Positions 1 through 8,065 of a stretch of DNA of 64,000 nucleotides are shown here, piece by piece. A program made the position numbers and the translations under genes. The notes beneath the pieces were generated by a model. The model saw only the letters and a list, made by a program, of their open reading frames with translations, was not told where the DNA came from and did no database searches. Where the stretch lies: NCBI RefSeq assembly GCF_001038485.1, contig NZ_LDUE01000063.1:62001-126000 (forward strand), written 5' to 3'. The stretch's first letter is position 1, and each line of letters begins with the position of its first letter. This DNA is from Ornithinibacillus californiensis (GTDB lineage Bacteria > Bacillota > Bacilli > Bacillales > Amphibacillaceae).

Positions 1-363
1 ACCATACCCATAATCTATTAATTCATCTATTAAGAGTGTGCCATTTTCATCGTAGACAAGTAATCTTCCTGACTGTGGGTTACCATTTGGTGATTGTCCT
101 GTAATTGTGTATCTTCCCTCAGGAGGGGTAATATCTTCCCCAGTTCCCTCAATGGGACCAATCATTAACTCTTGTGCATTAGCGTTACTGCGGTCAATGG
201 AATCGTAAATAGTATCACTTATTTCTCCAACAATCTCATCTCGCTCTGGACCAATGATTTCATTGTTCTCCTCGTAAAGTAATACCTTATCCGAGGGTTG
301 CTGACTGCAGCCAATTAAAACGAATATACATGTTATCAAACTGAGGAAAACGATCCGTTTCAT
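1..363 (-). CDS. Lipoprotein, 3' end outside window
   Basis: The reading frame starts at ATG 363 behind an AGGAGGG ribosome site (371-377) and is still open at base 1, so the C-terminus is missing. The first 19 residues form a lipoprotein signal peptide: Lys-Arg, a hydrophobic stretch, then a lipobox LIGC with Cys19. The visible mature part is acidic and polar with no domain I recognise. It lies 30 bp behind an ABC ATPase gene in the same direction, so it is probably the last gene of that operon and may work outside the membrane with the exporter (inference). Confidence 0.75.
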   Translation of the reverse strand, partial: MKRIVFLSLITCIFVLIGCSQQPSDKVLLYEENNEIIGPERDEIVGEISDTIYDSIDRSNANAQELMIGPIEGTGEDITPPEGRYTITGQSPNGNPQSGRLLVYDENGTLLIDELIDYGYG

Positions 364-393
364 TTATTTTCCCTCCTAGTAATCTTAAATCTT

Positions 394-1284
394 TTAATCT
401 TCATGATAGTATTTTTCATAGAATTCCGCTGTTCCGAGTGGTCCTATAGTTAGTTCCTTCTCTTTGATAGCTGCCAATTTTACTACCCATTCTTTTTGTT
501 CATCAGTATCCATATTGCTTATAGGGATACAACATAAGTGATTCGCGATATAAAGATGGTCTTCTGGTAGCATATATGCTACCTTTTTGTATTGTTCAGG
601 TGCTAATTCAAACTTAATATATTCGTCGGTAGTTTTATTCATAGTCTGCTCATGGATTATATCGCCGCCTTTTAAATAAAGAACCCGGTCAGCATATAAA
701 TCAAGATTAGATAATAAATGGGACGCAACAAATATTAGTTTTCCGTCTTGTTTCATTTTCATTAAATGATTCGAAATAAGTGAAACGTTAGCTACATCAA
801 GACCGTTCATTACCTCATCCATCAGCATCATAGGGGTATCAGCTGCTGCAATCATAGCAAAACATAATCGTTGACGCATACCTAATGAATAGGTTTTTAC
901 TTTCTTTTTTACATAGCCTTCCATATGTAGCTGTTCGTAAATCTCTTTTACATGTTTACTAGTACCTTTCCACATATTCGCATACAACTTCATGTGGTCG
1001 ACACCTGTCAATTCCTCAAATAAGTCTCCTTGATCAGGGAAGGTGGCTAGCTGTTTATGGATGGAAATTTCTTTTCGTTCTGTTTTATATTGAAGATTCC
1101 CTTGAAATGTTACATTCCCTTTATTCGGTTTTAAAAAGTTCGAAATAACATTAAATAAAGTAGTTTTACCAGTTCCATTTGGTGCAACTAGACCAATAAT
1201 TTCTCCACTTTCTGCAGTTAACGATAGGTTATCCAATACTACTTTGTCTTTATATTTAACCGTAACATTTTCGAGTTTTAGCAT
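394..1284 (-). CDS. ABC transporter ATP-binding protein
   Basis: ATPase subunit of an ABC-2 type exporter, 296 residues. Visible motifs are Walker A (APNGTGKTT, about 34-42), a Q-loop near Gln85, a variant signature YSLGMRQ (about 132-138, Met in place of the second Gly), Walker B ending MDE (156-157) and the H-loop His in ASH. The last ~80 residues after the nucleotide-binding domain form an extra C-terminal region. It is third in a minus-strand operon after two permeases (55 bp gap), so the three likely form one exporter. The substrate cannot be read from sequence; antibiotic, bacteriocin or lipid export are all possible. Confidence 0.9.
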   Translation of the reverse strand: MLKLENVTVKYKDKVVLDNLSLTAESGEIIGLVAPNGTGKTTLFNVISNFLKPNKGNVTFQGNLQYKTERKEISIHKQLATFPDQGDLFEELTGVDHMKLYANMWKGTSKHVKEIYEQLHMEGYVKKKVKTYSLGMRQRLCFAMIAAADTPMMLMDEVMNGLDVANVSLISNHLMKMKQDGKLIFVASHLLSNLDLYADRVLYLKGGDIIHEQTMNKTTDEYIKFELAPEQYKKVAYMLPEDHLYIANHLCCIPISNMDTDEQKEWVVKLAAIKEKELTIGPLGTAEFYEKYYHED

Positions 1285-1339
1285 AACGATCCTCTTTTCT
1301 CACAAATTCTCCAGTCTTTTTTTAAGATAAACTTTTTAT

Positions 1340-2500
1340 TTAGAAAGCTTTTTCCAATGGAACGTTTTTTGGTACGCGTTGATAGGCAAACTTGTTAACA
1401 GCATATATTATACCAATTAATACTAGAGTTATTATTCCAAGAGTAGCCATTGCGTTCCAATAATCAATAGAACCATTGCCTAGTGTAGTAGCAAGATCGC
1501 CTGAGAGTACCTTATACATATCGATGTATTTAATCGGATGTAAGAATGGTGCATGAATTCCTGCTGCTGTTGCTATGTCTGGTAGGATAAAGAATCCTAA
1601 CCCAATAAGAATATTAGCAAAGGCATTTTTGAATAACATATTAAGTAAAATCGATAGCGATAGTAATAAGAGAATTACTAGTCCAAATCCTAAGAAGATA
1701 TAGAATAGGTACTGCCCAGTTGATAGTGCTATAAAATTCTCATTCTTATAGACTAATACTGGGAAAGAAAACTCACTCGCCTGAAATTTATTAGCTACAT
1801 AGATACTACCAACTAAGAATCCTAGAAGTAAAAAACTATAAACATGTGTGAAATAAATCATTATTTTACTATATATTTTACTCATAAACGATAAAGGAAA
1901 GCCTTTCATAACCGATTGGTGTCTTTGTTCATAAATTAGCATTTCATTACCACTAATTAGTACGATTACGAGGAATAATAGTCCGGATATCATAGCTAAT
2001 GCATTTGTTATATAATGATTCGTTGCAAAAGAATCTGATTCAATTGGTAGATTATTATCTTTAATATAATGTAATAAAGCATCTTCTTTTAATATGTCTT
2101 CTTTAGTAACGATTAAATGTTCAGGGATACCATCATTTCCTAGTTCGTGTACAGTTAATCGTAATTTGTTTATTTCTAAGCCATTCTCGATATATTGATC
2201 ACTATCGTCGCCATTACCTATGTACCATAGTTGCATTCCTAATAATGATTGAATTTGAGTATGATAGTTGTATACTTCTGCAACTTCAGGTAGATCATGT
2301 CTCTGAAGGTCAAGGTATTCAAAGACGGCATATGACGTATTAGTTTCTGCTCTCTTCTTATCCTTTAATGACACTGGTTCATCTTGACTATAGTACATAA
2401 AGAACAAAGCGAAAATTACCAGAAGGAAAACAGCAACAAACCAACTTTTTCTATTTTTTAATAATAATTTCGTTTCAAAAAGGGTAAACTTCCAAAACAT
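1340..2500 (-). CDS. ABC-2 type permease
   Basis: Membrane subunit of the exporter. I prefer ATG 2500, which has AAGGAT upstream, over the TTG 24 bases earlier. One membrane segment lies near the N-terminus, then a ~130-residue extracytoplasmic loop, then about five membrane segments, which is the usual ABC-2 permease plan. It resembles the preceding gene in layout (same topology, similar length), so the transporter is probably a heterodimer of two related permeases. A small GCACAG/CTGTGC hairpin lies in the gap between the two permease genes at about 2537-2551. Confidence 0.85.
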   Translation of the reverse strand: MFWKFTLFETKLLLKNRKSWFVAVFLLVIFALFFMYYSQDEPVSLKDKKRAETNTSYAVFEYLDLQRHDLPEVAEVYNYHTQIQSLLGMQLWYIGNGDDSDQYIENGLEINKLRLTVHELGNDGIPEHLIVTKEDILKEDALLHYIKDNNLPIESDSFATNHYITNALAMISGLLFLVIVLISGNEMLIYEQRHQSVMKGFPLSFMSKIYSKIMIYFTHVYSFLLLGFLVGSIYVANKFQASEFSFPVLVYKNENFIALSTGQYLFYIFLGFGLVILLLLSLSILLNMLFKNAFANILIGLGFFILPDIATAAGIHAPFLHPIKYIDMYKVLSGDLATTLGNGSIDYWNAMATLGIITLVLIGIIYAVNKFAYQRVPKNVPLEKAF

Positions 2501-2561
2501 ATCGACTATCCTTTCTGTCTTCAATCGCTTAGCTAAGTTGCACAGCGACTGTGCTTATTCA

Positions 2562-3791
2562 CTATGCTGCTTTATGGTAGAAGCGACGTTTACTTATGAT
2601 TCGGGAAACTACAAATAAGGAAATTTCTATTACTAAAATGGTTATCAGTAATACGATAATTCCTTTTTGATAGTTAATCGCATCTAGATGTAAGAGATAG
2701 TACTTTTCACCAGATATAATTCTTCCAAAGTCAAAGTATGTCTGAGGAAGATGACTAATGTTAATACCAAAAAGCTCATTTAATGTCCTAGAGTAATAGA
2801 TTCTTTCGGAAAATAAGATAACCGTACTGACCATTAGGACAAGCCAGGAATTTTTAAATAAAAGACTCAAAATTGCATTTAAGCGAATAAATAAGTAAAT
2901 CAGAACCGGAATGATTCCTAGTGCTAGTAAAAGAAACTTCGCTATTGAAATCGTATCAAATTCACTGAATCTGTAGCCGAAATAATCGTCAGGTTGTGAA
3001 CTAGGCAAAGTGATTGGAACAGAAAGATTAAAAGATCCAAAACCATTTTGTATAGATATAATGACCACCGCTAGTAGTAATAACCCAAGTAGAACGAAAA
3101 GAGTGTAACCAAAGGCAACTCCAGACTTTACATTAATTAGTCGATACCAACCGATTGGCATTCCTTGTAGAATTGTGCGATGCTGCCTATCTCTAGAAAT
3201 AATGTCACTACTGAAGTAAATGGAACAAAATATTACTATTAAAGCTGTTGTTCCTAAGAGGAAGTTAACAATCGTCTGCAAAGCAGTTTTTTGTTCAATC
3301 ATTTCATAAGTTATAGGAATATTTGCATCTAAGTAACCTTGATAGCGAAGGTTTTTTAAGCTGACATCCCGACTTTGGTCCAAACCAGGAAATGGTGAAT
3401 TAGCTATTAGCATCCAATCTCGGCTTGCACTTTGTACGTTATAATCAAAGCCTTTCATCCGTAATTGGATGAAGCGATGGAAGTTCTCATCTTCAAAAGC
3501 TTGTACCATTCTTGATTGTACTTTATAAGCGTATGTGTTATTTGCGTAAGGTGCTCCGGTCATTCCGCCAAAACCTGTCCCACCTCTAACAATCATACCT
3601 TGTCGCACAGCATCTAAGTTTTTTAGTTCTACTTTCATTTGTTCTGCATCAAAAGAATCCGGTGTCTCGGTAGCAGGTAGAACTAAAAGTGAGTAAGTTA
3701 AAATTAAACTAACTAGTGCAATGATAAATAAAATGTTCTTTTTACTTCTCATCATCATTTTGAATTCGTGAATCATCATCAATTTCATCAT
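2562..3791 (-). CDS. ABC-2 type permease, first gene of operon
   Basis: A 409-residue membrane protein with an N-terminal cytoplasmic Arg/Lys segment, one membrane helix (about 19-37), a large extracytoplasmic domain rich in Gly/Asn and five or six further helices. This is the topology of ABC-2 type exporter permeases. The start at 3791 follows GAAGGGG. It opens the operon that continues with a second permease, the ATPase and a lipoprotein. The C-terminus is Lys/Arg-rich. The substrate is unknown. Confidence 0.85.
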   Translation of the reverse strand: MMKLMMIHEFKMMMRSKKNILFIIALVSLILTYSLLVLPATETPDSFDAEQMKVELKNLDAVRQGMIVRGGTGFGGMTGAPYANNTYAYKVQSRMVQAFEDENFHRFIQLRMKGFDYNVQSASRDWMLIANSPFPGLDQSRDVSLKNLRYQGYLDANIPITYEMIEQKTALQTIVNFLLGTTALIVIFCSIYFSSDIISRDRQHRTILQGMPIGWYRLINVKSGVAFGYTLFVLLGLLLLAVVIISIQNGFGSFNLSVPITLPSSQPDDYFGYRFSEFDTISIAKFLLLALGIIPVLIYLFIRLNAILSLLFKNSWLVLMVSTVILFSERIYYSRTLNELFGINISHLPQTYFDFGRIISGEKYYLLHLDAINYQKGIIVLLITILVIEISLFVVSRIISKRRFYHKAA

Positions 3792-4076
3792 ATTGAGTAC
3801 CCCTTCAATGCCTTTTCACATTTGAGTTTGTTAATTTTTTGTCGAGTTTGAAAATATTGAAAAATAATCTTATATCCAATAGTAAATTTAACTTACAAAA
3901 ATTGCAATTAGAATCTTCACAGAGTTCAATATATTTTTTCTGAGACTAAAGTACGAATAGGTTATTTAAGAGCAGGCGATAGTATTAGAGGTTGAGGCGG
4001 GAAGTAGGAGTCGGATTCTCAAAAACTAGTGGAAATTATTACTAGGCACAAATCACAGAAATATGGGACAATATCA

Positions 4077-4108
4077 CAAAAAATGTCTACCACAAAATGG
4101 TAGACATT
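4077..4108 (-). terminator. Rho-independent terminator
   Basis: An 11-bp perfect inverted repeat (AATGTCTACCA/TGGTAGACATT) with a 5-base loop is followed on the minus strand by a run of T (TTTTTTG). It lies 95 bases behind the stop of the decayed regulator gene and fits as its old terminator. Confidence 0.75.
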
Positions 4109-4202
4109 AATTATCTGAATTGAGCGTTCTATTGGAACAATGTAGAATAAAGTGCTCCTTTTTTACCATTTAATAGAGGTCTCTAATTTTAGATTGAAAC
4201 TT

Positions 4203-4595
4203 CTACATCTGGGTGCTAGACCATCTCATATATTCAAAGGTTAAATTACTGTTTGAAACCAACGCTTCTTCTAATTCTTCTTTTCTTATGACTTGTACTT
4301 CTCCTGAAGAAAGTACCTTTCCACTTAATAAATATTTGGTCATCACTAAATAAGGACAATTCACCGACCATATCATCATGGCTACAAATACGTAGAATCA
4401 GTTCTTTCCCGTCAACTGTTAATTTTGATACCTGTACAAGACCAGACTTTACAATGTATATTTCATCGGCCTTTAGTCCTTCGTGGAAAGGTAGGCATCT
4501 TTAAAAAATCTCTTCGTGGTACTAATTGAAACCAGTAAGTCTTCTAAATCTTGGAAAATAGCTAGTTTCGTGCTACTTTTAGAACCCAAAATCCC
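4203..4595 (-). pseudogene. Decayed Crp-family (ArcR-like) regulator
   Basis: The minus strand reads as a cyclic-nucleotide-binding-like domain in several frames: residues like DLEDLLVSIS, then after a frame change FHEGLKADEIYIVKSGLVQV, then GKELILRICSHDDMVGELSL, then after another frame change TKYLLSGKVLSSGEVQVIRK up to a TAG at 4203-4205. The order matches the N-terminal half of ArcR/Crp family regulators. The C-terminal helix-turn-helix is missing and at least two frameshifts are present, so no working protein is made. I see no other gene in 3,792-4,762; a TTGACA at about 4680 may belong to a promoter of the next gene. Confidence 0.75.
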
Positions 4596-4762
4596 CTTAT
4601 AAAGGAAATTATTGTACCTTTAATGTTAGTTTACCATCAACTAGTGGTTACGATATTGTGAAAATTGGAACATAATTACTTGACATTAACTGAATACTTT
4701 CTCTTCCGCCAAAATCTAAATCATGGTAATATTTTCTATATAAAGAAAAGGGAGAAGCTATA

Positions 4763-5314
4763 GTGAACAAAATATACTTCGTACGGCATGCACATTCTAT
4801 CTATACACCAGACGAGCTAAATAGACCATTATCAATAAAAGGATTAAAAGACGCTGAAAAAGTCACGGATTTCTTAAAAGAAGAAGATATAGATTTGGTT
4901 TATTCAAGCCCATACAAACGAGCTATTCAAACTATCCAAGGAGTTGCAGATTATCTTGATGTACCAATTCAGATTGAGGACAACTTTAGAGAGCGACTTT
5001 TATCGGATTATCCTGTAGAAGATTTTAATGAAGCTATCACTAAGGTTTGGCAGGATTATGATTATTCCTTTCAAGGTGGAGAGTCTAACAATGTTGCTCA
5101 AAGAAGAGGCATTATAAGTCTGTTAAAGGTTATGCAAGAACATCCAGATAAAAATATTGTAATCGGCACACATGGTAATATCATGGTGTTAATGATGAAT
5201 TATTATAATTCAAAGTATGGTTTTGAGTTTTGGAAGCAATTAGAGATGCCTGATATTTATGTGTTAACATTCGATAATTCAAGATTAATAGATGTGAACA
5301 GAATCTGGATATAA
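4763..5314 (+). CDS. Histidine phosphatase family protein
   Basis: A 183-residue phosphoglycerate-mutase-like phosphatase. The catalytic RHA motif is at residues 8-10 (Arg8, His9), YSSPYKRAIQT supplies the conserved Arg, and GTHGN near residue 140 holds the second catalytic His. The start is GTG 4763 behind GGGAG. The family dephosphorylates small phospho-metabolites or proteins; the substrate here is unknown. It is followed 53 bp later by an acetyltransferase gene in the same direction. Confidence 0.85.
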   Translation: MNKIYFVRHAHSIYTPDELNRPLSIKGLKDAEKVTDFLKEEDIDLVYSSPYKRAIQTIQGVADYLDVPIQIEDNFRERLLSDYPVEDFNEAITKVWQDYDYSFQGGESNNVAQRRGIISLLKVMQEHPDKNIVIGTHGNIMVLMMNYYNSKYGFEFWKQLEMPDIYVLTFDNSRLIDVNRIWI

Positions 5315-5367
5315 GTAGGTAGCCACTAGATGGATAAATTTCTATGTAGTTAGAAGAGGAGAAGTTA

Positions 5368-5955
5368 ATGGAAATTAGAGATTATGTACCAGCTGACGAA
5401 CATGGCTGGGTAAGGTGTAGAGTGCTTTCTTTTTTGGACACAGCTTATTTTGATAACGTTTTAAGGGAAAAAGAACAATATGATAATCCAGCAATAGAGT
5501 TAGTAGCAGTGGAAGACGGACAAATTGTAGGGATCCTTGATATTGAGTATGAATTAGAGGAAGGAACTGTATGCTCAAGAGGTTCAGGACTTGGTGGTAT
5601 GATTTGGCATATAGCAGTTCATCCGGATTATAGACGACAGGGAATTGCATCCAAACTTCTACTAAAAGGGGAAGAGATAGCAAAGGTGAAAGGATTGAAT
5701 CGACTAGAGGCGTGGACGAGAGATGACCAGTGGGTAAATACCTGGTATGAGAAAAGTGAGTTTCAAAGAATGGATTCCTATCTCCATGTATACCTTGAAG
5801 GAGACGAAGAATTAAAGGGCCATATTTCGAGTGAAATACCTAAACTCTATCCTGTTCAAGCTTTTGCTCATTATATAGGAGTTCAAAAGGAAGAAATAAA
5901 GGATAAGTTCAAGCGAGTACATGAATGTAGATGTTATGAAAAGGCATTAGGTTAA
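5368..5955 (+). CDS. GNAT family N-acetyltransferase
   Basis: A 195-residue protein with a single GNAT fold. The acetyl-CoA-binding motif A reads HPDYRRQGIASKLL (about 84-97), after a β-strand with IAV. The family transfers acetyl from acetyl-CoA to an amine; the acceptor cannot be inferred. The start is ATG behind AGAGGAG. The C-terminal ~60 residues run past the usual end of the domain. Confidence 0.85.
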   Translation: MEIRDYVPADEHGWVRCRVLSFLDTAYFDNVLREKEQYDNPAIELVAVEDGQIVGILDIEYELEEGTVCSRGSGLGGMIWHIAVHPDYRRQGIASKLLLKGEEIAKVKGLNRLEAWTRDDQWVNTWYEKSEFQRMDSYLHVYLEGDEELKGHISSEIPKLYPVQAFAHYIGVQKEEIKDKFKRVHECRCYEKALG

Positions 5956-6063
5956 TAGATTTCTTTGTTGGAGGTTGTATGGAATTAAGTAATTCAAAAA
6001 AAAACAGACAGTAGGAGATTATACTTTACTAAATTATTACCAGGATAAAAGGAGGAAGTAAAA

Positions 6064-6468
6064 ATGAGCAATTTTATAAAACGTGTTGGAACAACTTATT
6101 TACCTGTAGAGAGTCCAGCAGAGTCTTCAAGATGGTATCAAGAAATACTCGGTGCAAAAGAGAATTATCGTGATGAAGAAAAAGCAATATTAGACTTTGC
6201 AAATCAGAGCTTTTTTCTTGTGAGAGCAATGCCAGGTGAAAAAATAGGATTTAGAGATAGTCGCGAAAAAGACCATTTCTTGTTTACGTTTGAGGTGGAT
6301 GGTCTGGAACAGCTTATAGAATTTCAATCATTTCTGAAATCCCAAGAAGTAAGAGTTGGAGAAATAGAAGATCGCGGTCACCCTGGTAATAACTTTATCT
6401 TTTACGATTTAGATGGAAATATGTTTGATGTTTGGAGTGAATTAAGTCCAAGTTATAAAGATAAATAG
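6064..6468 (+). CDS. VOC (glyoxalase/bleomycin-resistance fold) protein
   Basis: A 134-residue protein of the vicinal oxygen chelate superfamily, with two βαβββ modules: the first holds SSRWYQEILGA, the second ends with FYDLDGNMFDVW, the typical DxxGNxxxx motif. Metal ligands are not fully clear from sequence. Substrate unknown. The ribosome site is AGGAGG at 6050-6055, and a terminator follows directly. Confidence 0.8.
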   Translation: MSNFIKRVGTTYLPVESPAESSRWYQEILGAKENYRDEEKAILDFANQSFFLVRAMPGEKIGFRDSREKDHFLFTFEVDGLEQLIEFQSFLKSQEVRVGEIEDRGHPGNNFIFYDLDGNMFDVWSELSPSYKDK

Positions 6469-6478
6469 TTTAGTCAAA

Positions 6479-6508
6479 GGACTTCTCCAGTTGGGGGAGG
6501 TCTTTTTT
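6479..6508 (+). terminator. Rho-independent terminator
   Basis: GACTTCTCC and GGGGAGGTC form a stem with a short loop, followed by TTTTTT. It ends the VOC gene and may also work in reverse for the convergent Crp/Fnr gene. Confidence 0.8.
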
Positions 6509-6537
6509 GGTATTAAATATAAATCTGACAAAACAGA

Positions 6538-7239
6538 TCAAATTAACAATAAAGCATCCAAATCCAAGACCTCAATTCGTTTATGAGGTTTTTGTTTGAT
6601 TAATCCTTTTTCTTCTAGTTCAGCAAGCTTTCGGCTAATAGTTTCAGGAGTTGTACCTAGATAGGATGCTAAGACTTTCTTACTCATTGGAAGTGTGAGT
6701 TCATCCGTATCTTCATCAGGGTCAATACTTTCGGCAAGAAATAGGGCAATTCGTTTCTCAACAGTTTCCGTTGAGAAACGTGTCGTTTGTTTTTTAGATT
6801 GCTCAAGTCGATTAGAAAACTCTGAAAGCAGCTTCATTGCTATAGTTGGATACTTCAATAGTAATTCTTGTAAGTCATCTCGTTTAATCACACAAATATT
6901 AGTAGCTACAATAGCCTCTGCATAGGATTCATGTAGGGATTGTTTAAATAATGCTAATTCCCCAGTATAGTCACCAGAATTTAATATTCTTACTAACTGT
7001 TCTTTACCGGATTCTGCTAATCGGTAGATTCTAATTTGTCCTTTATTCACGATATATAACGAATCAGCTTCGTCTCCAGCATGATAGATATGTTCTCCTT
7101 TATTAAAAGAAATTGATCGGGTCATCGTCATAATTTCATCTAAATACGTTTTTTCTAAGTGATTGAATATGGGGACTTGGGTTACACATGCTGTCGGGCC
7201 ATTATGATGACAGCGGCACGGGATTTGATCTTTATTCAT
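6538..7239 (-). CDS. Crp/Fnr family regulator with cysteine N-terminus
   Basis: A 233-residue transcription factor. An N-terminal cysteine segment (Cys8, Cys10, Cys18) precedes a cyclic-nucleotide-binding-like β-roll (about 25-135, with GELALF) and a C-terminal winged helix with the recognition motif TTPETISRKLAELEEKG. Cys116 falls close to where E. coli FNR has its fourth cluster ligand. This suggests a metal or iron-sulfur redox switch, though the spacing CxC-x7-C differs from FNR. It is a lone gene, divergent from the HesB-like gene. Targets are not known. Confidence 0.85.
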   Translation of the reverse strand: MNKDQIPCRCHHNGPTACVTQVPIFNHLEKTYLDEIMTMTRSISFNKGEHIYHAGDEADSLYIVNKGQIRIYRLAESGKEQLVRILNSGDYTGELALFKQSLHESYAEAIVATNICVIKRDDLQELLLKYPTIAMKLLSEFSNRLEQSKKQTTRFSTETVEKRIALFLAESIDPDEDTDELTLPMSKKVLASYLGTTPETISRKLAELEEKGLIKQKPHKRIEVLDLDALLLI

Positions 7240-7417
7240 AACATTTTCTCCTAATGAACTTATCTAATTATAAGTATAACGAATAGTGCTATGAAAAGTT
7301 AGTCTATATTCATATTGTCATGTTTTTTTCGAATTCCTTAAGTCATATCCTCCACTTTTTGAGTTAAGCTATAGTAGAATAAGGTTAGGTTTTAAATAAG
7401 ATGAGTGGGGTGTACCG

Positions 7418-7708
7418 ATGGGTTTGCAAATCACAGAAGAAGCAGCGAAGTGGTATATAGATGAAATGGGCTTAGAAGAAGGAGATTATGTTCATTTTTT
7501 CTTGAAGATATATGGTGGAATTAAAACAGACCACCCTAACTATTTCCTTGGACTTTCAATTGGTCAGGACGGTGAAATTGGAGTTAAACAAGAAGTTAAT
7601 GGGATTATTTTTTATTTTGGGGAAAAAGACACTTGGTTTCTAGATGAATTCGATATGAAAGTAACGATGGGCAAAGAAGAGGTTGAATATCAGTTCACTG
7701 AGAAATAA
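7418..7708 (+). CDS. HesB/IscA-like family protein
   Basis: A 96-residue protein matching the HesB/YneR-like branch of the A-type Fe-S scaffold fold (N-terminal ITEEAAKWYIDEMG, then LKIYGG, ending with a short β-strand region). It has no cysteine at all, so it cannot hold a cluster as true IscA/SufA proteins do, and its role is open. It stands alone, divergent from the Crp/Fnr gene. Start ATG 7418. Confidence 0.7.
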   Translation: MGLQITEEAAKWYIDEMGLEEGDYVHFFLKIYGGIKTDHPNYFLGLSIGQDGEIGVKQEVNGIIFYFGEKDTWFLDEFDMKVTMGKEEVEYQFTEK

Positions 7709-7765
7709 GAATAACTAATATGGACATAATAATCCTTGAATATGTTACAACTAGGAGGATGAATT

Positions 7766-7939
7766 ATGTCTGAGCAAAATAAAAATATGAACCGAGATAC
7801 TGGTAGACAAAAGAACCATGGAATCAAATATAATACCGAACCAGAACGTAATGGGAAGCGTGATACAGAATTTGCTAGTGATAGTGAATTCTTAAATGTT
7901 AACGGTAAGAAGAATAAACGTAAAAGAGATAACGGCTAA
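7766..7939 (+). CDS. Small gamma-SASP-like protein (57 aa)
   Basis: A 57-residue, very hydrophilic, Lys/Asn/Arg-rich protein behind a strong AGGAGG (7753-7758). Residues 34-42 read TEFASDSEF, close to the TEFASE(T/F) block of gamma-type small acid-soluble spore proteins, which is cut by the germination protease GPR. I therefore call it SASP-like; it is shorter than SspE and has a single copy of the block. A similar motif occurs in the gene at 57,884. Its synthesis in the forespore is an inference. Confidence 0.65.
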   Translation: MSEQNKNMNRDTGRQKNHGIKYNTEPERNGKRDTEFASDSEFLNVNGKKNKRKRDNG

Positions 7940-7953
7940 ATTTTGATAGAAAT

Positions 7954-7985
7954 GGAGCTTGTTGAAATTAACAAGCTCCCTTTAC
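7954..7985 (+). terminator. Terminator-like hairpin
   Basis: GGAGCTTGTT and AACAAGCTCC form a perfect 10-bp stem 15 bases after the small SASP-like gene; the T-run is weak (CTTTA). Confidence 0.6.
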
Positions 7986-8001
7986 ATAAATGTGCTTTGA
8001 T

Positions 8002-8030
8002 TTGTGTGATTTTTCACATATAGATATAAT
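8002..8030 (+). promoter_or_regulatory. Vegetative-type promoter of mvaS
   Basis: TTGTGT (8002-8007) and a perfect TATAAT (8025-8030) with a 17-base spacer, 35 bases upstream of the mvaS start. Confidence 0.6.
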
Positions 8031-8065
8031 AGGGGCAGAGAAACTGTATTAAAGGAGAAGACAAC

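Noticed and set aside
5979-6014. Eleven-codon frame with a GGAGG site (MELSNSKKNRQ)
   Set aside because: Too short and without any supporting signal; the ribosome site may be a remnant of a deletion between two genes.
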